In this document: in pieces, positions 7,008 to 14,412 of the stretch | How the letters are laid out: each line of letters begins with the position of its first letter | Position numbering within the stretch: the first letter of the stretch is position 1 | DNA from: UBA685 sp002299005 | Lineage (GTDB): Bacteria > Pseudomonadota > Alphaproteobacteria > Puniceispirillales > Puniceispirillaceae | Length of the DNA stretch: 16,248 nt | Direction: 5' to 3' | NCBI GenBank assembly: GCA_963966775.1 | Contig: CAXAAH010000034.1 | Coordinates: forward strand, 1 to 16,248 | The notes under the pieces: generated by a model | The model's database searches: none | What the model saw: only the letters and a program-made list of their open reading frames with translations | Told to the model about the DNA's origin: nothing | Translations under genes and position numbers: made by a program

Positions 7008-7043
7008 ACAGAAGGCTTACCGCAATTAGCCTTCTGTTTTTTT
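7008..7043 (+). terminator. Intrinsic terminator shared by convergent dctM and DMT gene
   Basis: ACAGAAGGCT (7008-7017) and AGCCTTCTGT (7028-7037) form a perfect 10-bp stem with a 10-nt loop, followed by seven T (7037-7043). This is a strong rho-independent terminator for the TRAP operon. On the minus strand the same stem is followed by an AT-rich run, so it may also serve the DMT gene. The right arm lies inside the last codons of that gene. Confidence 0.88.
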
Positions 7044-7922
7044 GTCTCTAAGGCCAAAGCGCAAGCCTGCGACAACCAGCACAAATCCCACAAGATGATA
7101 GCTATAAAGAGGCTCACCCAATAGCGGCACCGCCAGACCAGCGGCGGCAATTGGCAACCAATAGAAAAACACCCCTGCCCTGTTTGGGCCAAGCGTCGCG
7201 ACGGCTGATGTAAAGAACTTATAGGCCAAAAAGGCCGGGCCAATCACAATATAGCAAATCGCCAAAACAGAGCCTGTGGTCAAAATCATCCGCGCCCCTT
7301 GGCTATATTCATAAAGCTGGAAGGGCAAAAGCTCTAGCGCGCCAATCACAAACAGCACAAATAAATAGCTCCATTGATTTAGCTTTGGTGCCGCGCGCAA
7401 TGACACAGAGAAAATCCCATAGGTTAAGATAGCCAAAACCATATAGAAATCACCGACATTAATCGACAGATCAAGCAAGCGCGAGAGATCACCTTGGGCG
7501 ATAATCACAACAATCCCAAAGGTCGATAACCCCATGCCAAAAGACTGGAGCCATGAGGTGCGAGACCGGTAAACCAGCCGGTCAAGGATCGCCACCAACA
7601 CAGGCATCGCCGTTTGGATAAGCCCGACATTTGTTGCGGTCGTATAATTCAAAGCGGCATATTGCAGCGTGTTATAACAGCCAATGCCAAAGGTCGCGAT
7701 AAACAGCAAAATCCATTTATGCGCCCAAATCACAGGCCAGTCTTCGCGCAAAGGGGGGCGCATCACAACCAATATCAAAAGACCCGCCAGCACCCAGCGC
7801 CAGAAGGCCAGCTGAAATGGCGGTAATTCCGCGTAAAACATCCGCCCGACAATCGCATTCCCTGCCCAGAGAGTCATAGTTGCGAACAAATAAAATATCG
7901 CCGTTCTTTGTGAGACTATCAT
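7026..7922 (-). CDS. EamA/DMT-family transporter
   Basis: This 298-residue polytopic membrane protein has about ten hydrophobic spans in two related halves, the pattern of EamA (DUF6) drug/metabolite transporters, which mostly export amino acids, nucleosides or other small metabolites. Typical features are TLWAGNAIVGR near the N-terminus, PPFQLAFWRW before span two, the ALNYTTATNVGLIQTAMPV stretch at the end of the first half, and FFYWLPIAAAGLAVPLLGEP in the second half. The ATG at 7922 has an AAGGA ribosome-binding site upstream on the minus strand. The gene stands alone between two plus-strand operons. Its stop codon and last codons fall in the terminator stem shared with dctM. Substrate cannot be inferred. 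It could export a product of the neighbouring catabolic pathways, but there is no direct evidence for that. Confidence 0.88.
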   Translation of the reverse strand: MIVSQRTAIFYLFATMTLWAGNAIVGRMFYAELPPFQLAFWRWVLAGLLILVVMRPPLREDWPVIWAHKWILLFIATFGIGCYNTLQYAALNYTTATNVGLIQTAMPVLVAILDRLVYRSRTSWLQSFGMGLSTFGIVVIIAQGDLSRLLDLSINVGDFYMVLAILTYGIFSVSLRAAPKLNQWSYLFVLFVIGALELLPFQLYEYSQGARMILTTGSVLAICYIVIGPAFLAYKFFTSAVATLGPNRAGVFFYWLPIAAAGLAVPLLGEPLYSYHLVGFVLVVAGLRFGLRDKKTEG

Positions 7923-7947
7923 TGCCTATCCTTTATTAACGGCACAA

Positions 7948-7976
7948 TTACCGATAATGAGGCCCGTTCTTATAAT
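7948..7976 (+). promoter_or_regulatory. Candidate sigma-70 promoter for the GMC operon
   Basis: A perfect -10 TATAAT (7971-7976) lies 17 bp after a weak -35 TTACCG (7948-7953). Transcription from it would start near 7983 and give a leader of about 220 nt before the GMC start codon. The DMT gene starts on the other strand at 7922, so this region also has to carry that promoter. Confidence 0.4.
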
Positions 7977-8014
7977 GGCCCCGCCACGACTTCAACATAA
8001 CCTAAAATGGCTTA

Positions 8015-8170
8015 ATGACTAGCCCCATTTGCCTTATCGCCCTTAAGAGATTGACAGTGCTTATTTCCAGCATGATGATAGAGGCTAAGACGGGGGTAGA
8101 TGGCGCGCACAAGCGCCTTCACAAAAGGCTAGGTTTGGATGATCTCACCACATCTCTGGCGCAAAAGTAG
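8015..8170 (+). CDS. Possible 51-residue small ORF in the GMC leader
   Basis: An ATG at 8015 opens a frame of 51 codons ending in TAG at 8168-8170, 32 bp before the GMC start codon. The peptide has a mildly hydrophobic first 20 residues and a basic, hydrophilic remainder (KRLHKRLGLDDL). It lies downstream of the TATAAT candidate promoter, so it would be transcribed. No clear Shine-Dalgarno sequence precedes it and I recognise no family. It could be a leader peptide, a genuine small protein, or a chance frame; chance is quite possible. Confidence 0.2.
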   Translation: MTSPICLIALKRLTVLISSMMIEAKTGVDGAHKRLHKRLGLDDLTTSLAQK

Positions 8171-8171
8171 T

Positions 8172-8197
8172 AGGTTCTAAAGAAACAAGGTTCTAAA
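8172..8197 (+). repeat. Two direct repeats of AGGTTCTAAA at the GMC ribosome-binding site
   Basis: AGGTTCTAAA occurs at 8172-8181 and again at 8188-8197, a 16-bp period, ending 5 bp before the GMC ATG. The second copy contains the likely Shine-Dalgarno AAGG (8187-8190). Such repeats could be protein-binding half-sites or alternative ribosome-binding sites. Confidence 0.45.
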
Positions 8198-8202
8198 TCA
8201 AT

Positions 8203-9816
8203 ATGTCACAATCATATGATTATATCATCGTGGGCGCGGGCTCAGCTGGATGTGTGATCGCCAATCGGCTATCGGCTAAGCCCGATATTCGCGTTCTTCT
8301 TCTTGAGGCAGGCGGGCGAGATTTAAACCCGTGGATCCATATCCCTGTTGGGTATTTTAAGACGCTGCATAACCCCAAAACAGACTGGTGTTATAAGACA
8401 CAAGAAGAGGCAGAGCTTGAAGGGCGCGCGCTTGACTGGCCGCGCGGCAAAGGTCTTGGCGGCTCCTCTTCGATAAATGGCTTGCTCTATGTGCGTGGCC
8501 AAAAAGAGGATTATGACAGCTGGGCACAAGCGGGCAATACGGGCTGGTCTTATGATGATGTTCTGCCGCTCTTTAAACGCTCTGAGAGCTATGAGCTTGG
8601 CGACGATGCGTTTCATGGCGGCGATGGCGGCCTTGCGGTCTCTAAAATTCGTGCCAAAAGCAAGATCTCTGAAGCCTTTATCCAATCGGCAGTTGAGATG
8701 GGCGTACCTTACACAGATGATTATAATGGCGCGGATCAAGAAGGCGTCAGCTATTTTGATCAGACCGCCAAAAAGGGTCTTCGTTGCTCCTCTGCCAAAG
8801 CCTTTTTGAAGCCTGCCAGAGGTCGGCCGAACCTCACCATCCAGACGCATGCGCATATTACCGCCCTTGCCTTTGATAAAGATGATGCCACCAAAATTGT
8901 CGGTGTTCATTTTGACCAAAAGGGCCAAAAGCGCACCGCTAGCATCAACCAAGGCGGTGAGGTTATTTTATCAGCCGGCGCGATTGGCAGCCCCCAAATC
9001 CTTGAGCTATCAGGCATTGGGCGCGGTGATATCTTGCAAAAAGCAGGCATCAAGACGCGCCATGAGCTGGGCGGGGTTGGCGAGGCTTTGCAAGATCATT
9101 TGCAAATTCGCCTGGTCTTTGAGACCAATGTGCCGACCTTGAATGATATGATTAATTCGCCTCTTGGGAAATTATCCATCGGCCTTCAATATGGTCTTTT
9201 CCGCGGCGGGCCAATGTCACTTGGCGCCTCGCAAGTCGCGATTTTTGCCAAATCGATGAAAGGGCTTGATACGCCCGATATCCAGTTCCATTTCCAACCC
9301 CTTAGCGCGGATAAGCCGGGGCTTGTGATGCATCCTTTCTCTGGCTTTACCTCGTCTGTGTGCCAATTGCGCCCTGAAAGCCGGGGCCATATTCACATCA
9401 CCTCACCAGATGCCTATAGCCACCCTAAAATTGTTGCCAATTATTTAACCGCGACGGCTGATCAGCTATGCGCCATTCGCGCTGTGCGCTTTGCCAGAGA
9501 GATGACGCACATGCCGTCCTTAAAGCCTTTTGTGGTGCGTGAACATACGGTCTGCGGTGATATGAGCCGTGATGAAGATATGCTAGATGTCGCACGCCGC
9601 TATGCGCAAACCATCTATCACCCCACCAGCACCTGCCGCATGGGCAGTGATAAGGCGGCGGTTGTGGACCGTAAACTGCGTGTCCATGGCATGACAAATT
9701 TACGCATTGCTGATGCGTCAATTATGCCATCAATTGTCTCTGGCAATACCAATGCGCCAGCGATCATGATAGGTGAAAAAGCAGCAGATATGGTCCTTGC
9801 CGCCAGAGGGTCTTAA
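8203..9816 (+). CDS. GMC-family FAD-dependent alcohol dehydrogenase (choline dehydrogenase-like)
   Basis: This 537-residue flavoprotein oxidises an alcohol to an aldehyde or acid using FAD and a respiratory-chain or other acceptor. The FAD-binding GAGSAG motif is at 11-16, with the acidic residue of the second strand in LLLEAGG (about 32-38). GMC signature 1 is at about 80-103 (RGKGLGGSSSING), and signature 2 is GAIGSPQILELSGIG. The catalytic pair near the C-terminus is His473 (YHPTSTCRMG) and an Asn in GNTNAP (515 or 517). Length is standard and there is no signal peptide. The family includes BetA, AlkJ, polyethylene glycol dehydrogenase and, as I recall, isethionate dehydrogenase IseJ; sequence alone does not fix the substrate. 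It is the first gene of a tight operon: the SGNH hydrolase starts 5 bp after its stop. The ATG at 8203 is preceded by AAGG. Confidence 0.92.
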   Translation: MSQSYDYIIVGAGSAGCVIANRLSAKPDIRVLLLEAGGRDLNPWIHIPVGYFKTLHNPKTDWCYKTQEEAELEGRALDWPRGKGLGGSSSINGLLYVRGQKEDYDSWAQAGNTGWSYDDVLPLFKRSESYELGDDAFHGGDGGLAVSKIRAKSKISEAFIQSAVEMGVPYTDDYNGADQEGVSYFDQTAKKGLRCSSAKAFLKPARGRPNLTIQTHAHITALAFDKDDATKIVGVHFDQKGQKRTASINQGGEVILSAGAIGSPQILELSGIGRGDILQKAGIKTRHELGGVGEALQDHLQIRLVFETNVPTLNDMINSPLGKLSIGLQYGLFRGGPMSLGASQVAIFAKSMKGLDTPDIQFHFQPLSADKPGLVMHPFSGFTSSVCQLRPESRGHIHITSPDAYSHPKIVANYLTATADQLCAIRAVRFAREMTHMPSLKPFVVREHTVCGDMSRDEDMLDVARRYAQTIYHPTSTCRMGSDKAAVVDRKLRVHGMTNLRIADASIMPSIVSGNTNAPAIMIGEKAADMVLAARGS

Positions 9817-9821
9817 GGCAT

Positions 9822-10499
9822 ATGCGTATTCTTATTTATGGTGATTCAAACAGCTGGGGCTTGCTTGATGATGGGCAGGGCCTTCGCTATGCCAAGAGAT
9901 GGCCAGAGATTATGCGCACCCAGCTAGAGGCACGCCTTGGCAAGGCGGTTGATCTCGCAGAAGAATGCCTTCCGGGGCGCACCACCGCCTATCCAGACCC
10001 CCAAGAAGGCCCTGAATATAATGGCCTGCCATATCTTAAACCTGCCCTTCTCAGCCATGCACCGCTTGATTTTGTCCTTATCATGCTTGGCACCAATGAT
10101 ATGAAAGCACGCTTTGATGCCAGCGCAGAGGCGGTTACAGATAATCTGATGAGCTTGGCAAAAATCACGCGCCGCACCCCTGTCGGCAATGGCAGATGGC
10201 GCGATGCCCCGCCCCCGCAAGTGATGCTAATCTCGCCCGCCATTATGGGCAACCGTATCAATAACCCTAGCTGGCTTCGCTTTGATGAATGGCTTGGCGG
10301 TTATGATAAGATGGCCGCACTTCCCCCGCTATTGGCGCAAAAAATTGCCGATTTGGGCGATAAATCTGTTCATTTTGCCGATGCGAATGAGGCTGTCACC
10401 CCGTCTGAGCGCGACCCTATCCATTGGGGCGCCGAAAGCCATCATAAGATGGGCGAAATGATGGCCGATAAAATGGCCCCCTTATTGCGCGATAGCTAA
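9822..10499 (+). CDS. SGNH/GDSL hydrolase, arylesterase/acyltransferase (MsAcT) type
   Basis: This 225-residue esterase has no signal peptide and is probably cytoplasmic. The four SGNH blocks are intact: GDSNSWG with nucleophile Ser9, the oxyanion-hole Gly in PGRTT (Gly52), GTND (90-93) with Asn92, and DPIHW with Asp198 and His201. The spacing and the stretches PLDFVLIMLGTND and GLPYLKPALLSH resemble the arylesterase/MsAcT branch, octameric enzymes that hydrolyse small esters and can also transfer acyl groups. The ATG at 9822 follows the GMC stop by 5 bp, with AGAGGG and AAGG upstream, so the two are cotranscribed and probably coupled. A reasonable inference is that it releases an alcohol or acid from an ester that the GMC dehydrogenase then oxidises. 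The physiological ester is unknown. Confidence 0.9.
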   Translation: MRILIYGDSNSWGLLDDGQGLRYAKRWPEIMRTQLEARLGKAVDLAEECLPGRTTAYPDPQEGPEYNGLPYLKPALLSHAPLDFVLIMLGTNDMKARFDASAEAVTDNLMSLAKITRRTPVGNGRWRDAPPPQVMLISPAIMGNRINNPSWLRFDEWLGGYDKMAALPPLLAQKIADLGDKSVHFADANEAVTPSERDPIHWGAESHHKMGEMMADKMAPLLRDS

Positions 10500-10513
10500 G
10501 AGAAGGCCTCTCC

Positions 10514-11374
10514 ATGTCACATAATTTGCTGTCAAACCGATTAGAAGGCATTATTGATAATGACCGCCATCCGCTTGATGATGCGGCCTATATCTCGCAG
10601 GCGCGCCAAACACTCGATGAGGCAGGCGTTCTATGCCTTGATGGTTTTTTGACAGAACCGGCCTTATCCGCGCTGATTGAAGAGGCCAGCATTGGCGCAC
10701 CACAGGCCTTTTTTGCCAATAGCACCCATAATGTGTATCTAACACCGCCAGATAAAAGCCTGCCAGACGACCATATATTTAACAGGCAAGTCACCTCTTC
10801 AAAGGGCTGTATCACCACCGATCAAATACCAGCAGAATCAGCGCTTCATACCCTTTATCATGACAAGGCGTTTCAAGATTTCATCTGCGGCGTTGTGGGC
10901 CAAGAGGCGGTCTATCCCTATGCTGACCCGCTCTCTTCTATCAATGTGCATTACGCGCATGAGGGCCAAGAGCTTGGTTGGCATTTCGATAATTCATCTT
11001 TTGCCATCACGCTATTACTGCAAGCCCCGTTAGATGGCGGGGCGTTTGAATATGTCAAAGATGTCCGTGATGCCGATAGGGGCGAGATGAATTTTGACGG
11101 CGTCCGGTCAATCCTAGATGGTGACACGCCGCCTGAAATCCTCTCCATCGCGCCTGGCACATTGGTGCTGTTCAGGGGCCGCAATGCCATGCATCGTGTC
11201 ACGCCAACCATTGGCAGCCGCACCCGCTATCTGGTCGTTTTGGCCTATAATGATGCGCCTGATATCGCCCTATCACCAAGCGCGCGCATGACTTTTTATG
11301 GCAGGCTGGGACCAAATGAGGCCCCAAATGAGGCCCCAAATGAAACAACTGGTGAAGATAAGCCTCTTAGCTAA
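10514..11374 (+). CDS. 2-oxoglutarate/Fe(II)-dependent oxygenase
   Basis: This 286-residue non-haem iron oxygenase uses O2 and 2-oxoglutarate to hydroxylate or otherwise oxidise a small molecule. The iron facial triad is visible as HxD at His157-Phe-Asp159 (GWHFDNSS) and distal His227 (RNAMHRVTP), and the 2-oxoglutarate-binding arginine is Arg236 or Arg238 just after it. Iron and cosubstrate residues all appear present, so the enzyme should be active. The N-terminal 140 residues do not indicate a substrate. The C-terminus carries a short repeat NEAPNEAPNE made by a 12-bp tandem DNA repeat. The gene starts 14 bp after the esterase stop, with an AGAAGG ribosome-binding site, as the third gene of the operon. 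Its last 8 bp overlap the 3' end of the convergent CoA ligase gene. The combination with GMC and SGNH enzymes suggests stepwise catabolism of a modified small molecule. Confidence 0.85.
   Translation: MSHNLLSNRLEGIIDNDRHPLDDAAYISQARQTLDEAGVLCLDGFLTEPALSALIEEASIGAPQAFFANSTHNVYLTPPDKSLPDDHIFNRQVTSSKGCITTDQIPAESALHTLYHDKAFQDFICGVVGQEAVYPYADPLSSINVHYAHEGQELGWHFDNSSFAITLLLQAPLDGGAFEYVKDVRDADRGEMNFDGVRSILDGDTPPEILSIAPGTLVLFRGRNAMHRVTPTIGSRTRYLVVLAYNDAPDIALSPSARMTFYGRLGPNEAPNEAPNETTGEDKPLS
11312..11343 (+). repeat. 12-bp tandem repeat (2.7 copies) in the oxygenase 3' end
   Basis: CCAAATGAGGCC is present at 11312-11323 and 11324-11335, followed by CCAAATGA (11336-11343). It encodes repeated Pro-Asn-Glu-Ala near the C-terminus. 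Perfect copies suggest recent slippage. The frame is kept because the unit is four codons. Confidence 0.85.
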
Positions 11375-12938
11375 CGATTTGGAGTAGTTTCAAACGTTGC
11401 ACCTTACCAGAAGGCCCTTTCGGCAATTCCGGCAATATATAGATTTTATCAGGTGATTTAAACGCGCCCAAAGTCTTGTGGCAATGGGCCATTAGCTCAT
11501 CCAAGCTGACCGCATTCTGCGCCGTCAACATCACGCAAGCCTCAACCCTCTGGCCATAATCATCACAAGGGCGCGCAAAGGCCGCCGCCTCAAGAACGCC
11601 CTCATGCGATAGCAAGGCTTCATCCACCTCACGCGGGGCAATATTCTCACCACCCTTGATAATCAGCTCTTTAATCCGGCCTGTCACAAAGACAAATCCG
11701 TCTTCATCCATGCGCCCCAAATCACCTGTGCGAAGCCAACCATCAGGCGTGATTGTCTTGGCCGTCTCATCAGGCTGGTCAAGATAGCCTTGCATCACAT
11801 TGGCCCCGCGCACGACAATCTCACCCTCACTTTTGCGCGCGACTTCCCTCAAATTATCGGGGTCTATGATCTTCACCTCATTGCCAAAGCCAATACCGGG
11901 CGAGCCTATTTTGCGCTGTTGTGGCGGCAACGGATTAGACAGGATTTGCGCCCCTGTCTCAGTCAGCCCCATCGTCTCTATGATAGGCAAGCCAAAGCGG
12001 CTTTCAAATTTACGATGCGTCTCAGGCGGCAAGGGCGCAGAGGCAGACCGCGCAAACCGCAGGCGCGTCTTATGCAAGGGCGGCTTATCTTCATTATTCA
12101 GCATATAGGCAAATAAGGTCGGCACCGCGCTAAACCAGCTGCAGTTAAAATCATAGAGCTGTTGCCAGAATTTCTGATTGGAAAAACGATAAGGCATCAC
12201 CAGCTCAGAGGCAGAAACCATCGTGCCCATCACCGATACACACATCGCGTTAATATGATAAATCGGCAACACACATAAAGAGCTATCATCATGGCTGATA
12301 TCATGCGCGATGGCGACATTATTACCCGCCGCGATAAGGTTGCTATGCGATAACACCACCCCCTTGGGATTGCCTGTCGTACCTGATGTATACATCAGCA
12401 AAGCAGCCTGATCTGGCATCACATCTGGCATTATATCTGATAGGGTATCACGATCAGGCGCCTCATCAATTATCGGGCCTGTTTGGCGGTCTAGCGCGAA
12501 ACATTTTATCGGCGCATCAAAGCCGTCACGCTTGGCAATCGCGCTTGTAAGCTCCTCACGGCAAGCCTCGTCCCAGATTAAAAACCGTGTTTTGGAATGC
12601 GCCAGCACATAGGACATCACGGTTGCGCCTGAGACCAAATTCATCGGCGTTGCCCGCCCACCTGCAAGCACAATCGCCAAAAAGGCAAGACAGCCGCCAA
12701 CTGAATTCGGCGCCCCAACCGCGACAGACTCGCCGCTTTTGACGCCTTGTGCGATAAGGGATTTGGCAATCTTGCCAGCGCGCGCATAGGCCTGTGCCCA
12801 TGTGATATCCGTGCCAGTCTCAACACAGCGGAGCCACACAGACCCGCCAAAAAGACGCGCATTATCAGCGACCAAATCTGATATGGTCTGATGCTTTGTG
12901 CCTCTTTGTGCCTGTTCACCTGCTCGTATCTGTGACAT
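11367..12938 (-). CDS. AMP-forming acyl-CoA synthetase (candidate sulfoacetate-CoA ligase, SauT-like)
   Basis: This 523-residue ANL-superfamily ligase converts a carboxylic acid, ATP and CoA to acyl-CoA. The core motifs are all present: the phosphate loop YTSGTTGNPKG (183-193), ETMGLTETG (321-329), GWLRTGDLG with Asp405 (400-408), the hinge region GRIKELIIKGGENIAP (420-435) and the C-terminal catalytic Lys512 in GPSGKVQR. The substrate cannot be read from these motifs. It follows the SauS-type acylating aldehyde dehydrogenase by 33 bp in one operon with tctAB. The order suggests acid uptake, CoA activation here, then reduction to aldehyde, as in sulfoacetate catabolism by SauT and SauS. A short tandem repeat falls in the linker before the phosphate loop. 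The ATG at 12938 has GGAAGAGG upstream. Other short acids remain possible. Confidence 0.88.
   Translation of the reverse strand: MSQIRAGEQAQRGTKHQTISDLVADNARLFGGSVWLRCVETGTDITWAQAYARAGKIAKSLIAQGVKSGESVAVGAPNSVGGCLAFLAIVLAGGRATPMNLVSGATVMSYVLAHSKTRFLIWDEACREELTSAIAKRDGFDAPIKCFALDRQTGPIIDEAPDRDTLSDIMPDVMPDQAALLMYTSGTTGNPKGVVLSHSNLIAAGNNVAIAHDISHDDSSLCVLPIYHINAMCVSVMGTMVSASELVMPYRFSNQKFWQQLYDFNCSWFSAVPTLFAYMLNNEDKPPLHKTRLRFARSASAPLPPETHRKFESRFGLPIIETMGLTETGAQILSNPLPPQQRKIGSPGIGFGNEVKIIDPDNLREVARKSEGEIVVRGANVMQGYLDQPDETAKTITPDGWLRTGDLGRMDEDGFVFVTGRIKELIIKGGENIAPREVDEALLSHEGVLEAAAFARPCDDYGQRVEACVMLTAQNAVSLDELMAHCHKTLGAFKSPDKIYILPELPKGPSGKVQRLKLLQIVS
12411..12440 (-). repeat. Degenerate 12-bp tandem repeat within the CoA ligase gene
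   Basis: On the plus strand, ATCTGGCATCAC (12411-12422) is followed by ATCTGGCATTAT (12423-12434) and then ATCTGA. It encodes the near repeat of Asp-Ile/Val-Met-Pro just before the phosphate-loop motif (about residues 168-175). The unit is four codons, so the frame is preserved. Confidence 0.7.
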
Positions 12939-12971
12939 GCGCGCTACCTCTTCCTAGCCTCTATTTCCCTA

Positions 12972-14384
12972 TTATCCTGACTGACTTGATTGACCTGTGG
13001 CTTTGAAATAAGCCCCAAAAATATCATCAACACTTGGCTCACTAGGCGGGATTGGGCGCGCGATGCGTGTCTGGTTCACAAGATGCGTCCAGTTAAAATT
13101 CTCATCAATGCCATTACCACCCCACGACCCACAGCCCATCGATAGGCTAAAGGGCAGGCCATTATCGAAACTGCCGCCTGTCGCAAAGCAGTGCGCTTGA
13201 TTGACAATCACACGGCAGGTCGGCAGATGAAGGGCCAAATAATGCGCCTTCTCATCATCATTCGTATGGATGCCCACAGAATGCCCTGCCCCTTGGCCAG
13301 TTTGAATCTCCTGCACCAAACAGGCGGCGGCGGGGAAATTTGGCGCGCGGTAAAGGGCAAAAAACAAGGCCATTTTCTCGCCTGAAATTTTATCCGCCTT
13401 GGTTGATTTATCGGTTGGCGCAATCAAAAAGCGCACATCATCGCCCGCATCTGTAATCGATAAGGCCGCTAGCACCTTCTCAATATCTTGCGCCATCATA
13501 TGACGGTTCATCTTGCCATCTTGCCAATAAAGCGCCTCAAGCGATTGAACTTGCGCCTCATTCAGCAGATAGCCGCCTGCCTTTTGCAAGGCTACAAGCA
13601 TCTCATCATAGACAGAATCAAGCGCTATCACCGCATTCTCAGATGAACAGCTGGTCGCATTATCAAATGTTTTTGAGGCCGCAATTTTCGCCGCCGCCAC
13701 GTCAAGATCTATACCCTCATCAATGATCACAGCGACATTGCCCATACCAACCCCAATTGCGGGTGTGCCAGACGCATAGGCTGATTTGACATTATTCTGA
13801 GAGCCTGTCGCGATAAGCACATCTGCTTGTGCCATCAAATGCGCGGTCTTCTCTTTGGAGGGCGGGTTAGGCAGCATCTGCACCAAATCACGGCTTGCCC
13901 CTATTTTATCAAGCTCATCATGAATATAAGCCAGCAAGCGCGCCAATGGCTTGGCCCCTTTGGGTGAGGGCGCAAGGATAATCGCATTGCCCGTCTTTAG
14001 CGCGTTGACCGCATTATTCACAGGCGTCGCCAGCGGATTAGTAGACGGCACAATCGCGGCAACCACCCCCACAGGGCGCAGATAATAAGACAGGCCAGCC
14101 GCCTCATCTTCGTCGATATGACCAAAGGTCGGCACCCCTTGCAAATCTTGCAACAGGCCAAGCGTCTTGCGATGATTTTTTATAACCTTATCTGGCACAT
14201 TGCCGATGCCTGTCTCAGCGACCGCAAATTCTGACAAGGCTTGATTGCGCGTCGGCTCCATCAGCGCCCATGCCACAGCCTCAGCCGCCCTATCGAACCG
14301 CTCTTGTGTGGCGTCTTGCTCAAAGTCGCTTTGCGCGGCCCTTGCTTTGGCAATCATCTCATCAATTGACGCTAAATCACTCAT
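12972..14384 (-). CDS. sauS: CoA-acylating aldehyde dehydrogenase, sulfoacetaldehyde dehydrogenase (SauS) type
   Basis: This 470-residue enzyme interconverts an aldehyde and its acyl-CoA with NAD(P). It belongs to the acylating aldehyde dehydrogenase group (EutE/AdhE-like), not the acid-forming group. The N-terminal cofactor domain has PVGVVAAIVPSTNP (104-117) with the oxyanion Asn117. GVGMGNVAV (211-219) replaces the usual Glu loop of hydrolytic enzymes. The catalytic cysteine is Cys246 in TSCSSEN. TSCSSEN and the family-specific C-terminal GGSFDNGLPFSLSMGCGSWGG-type stretch (about residues 405-425) resemble sulfoacetaldehyde dehydrogenase (acylating), which reduces sulfoacetyl-CoA to sulfoacetaldehyde. 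The ATG at 14384 has GGAG upstream. It lies 28 bp after tctA and 33 bp before the CoA ligase, so the three are cotranscribed. Activity on another small acyl-CoA cannot be excluded. Confidence 0.82.
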   Translation of the reverse strand: MSDLASIDEMIAKARAAQSDFEQDATQERFDRAAEAVAWALMEPTRNQALSEFAVAETGIGNVPDKVIKNHRKTLGLLQDLQGVPTFGHIDEDEAAGLSYYLRPVGVVAAIVPSTNPLATPVNNAVNALKTGNAIILAPSPKGAKPLARLLAYIHDELDKIGASRDLVQMLPNPPSKEKTAHLMAQADVLIATGSQNNVKSAYASGTPAIGVGMGNVAVIIDEGIDLDVAAAKIAASKTFDNATSCSSENAVIALDSVYDEMLVALQKAGGYLLNEAQVQSLEALYWQDGKMNRHMMAQDIEKVLAALSITDAGDDVRFLIAPTDKSTKADKISGEKMALFFALYRAPNFPAAACLVQEIQTGQGAGHSVGIHTNDDEKAHYLALHLPTCRVIVNQAHCFATGGSFDNGLPFSLSMGCGSWGGNGIDENFNWTHLVNQTRIARPIPPSEPSVDDIFGAYFKATGQSSQSG

Positions 14385-14412
14385 AGCGATTTATCTCCAT
14401 TTTTTATCTTTA

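Noticed and set aside
8323..8952. 209-codon minus-strand open frame inside the GMC gene
   Set aside because: It lies wholly opposite a gene with full GMC motifs, has no recognisable domain, and is explained by the codon bias of the sense strand.
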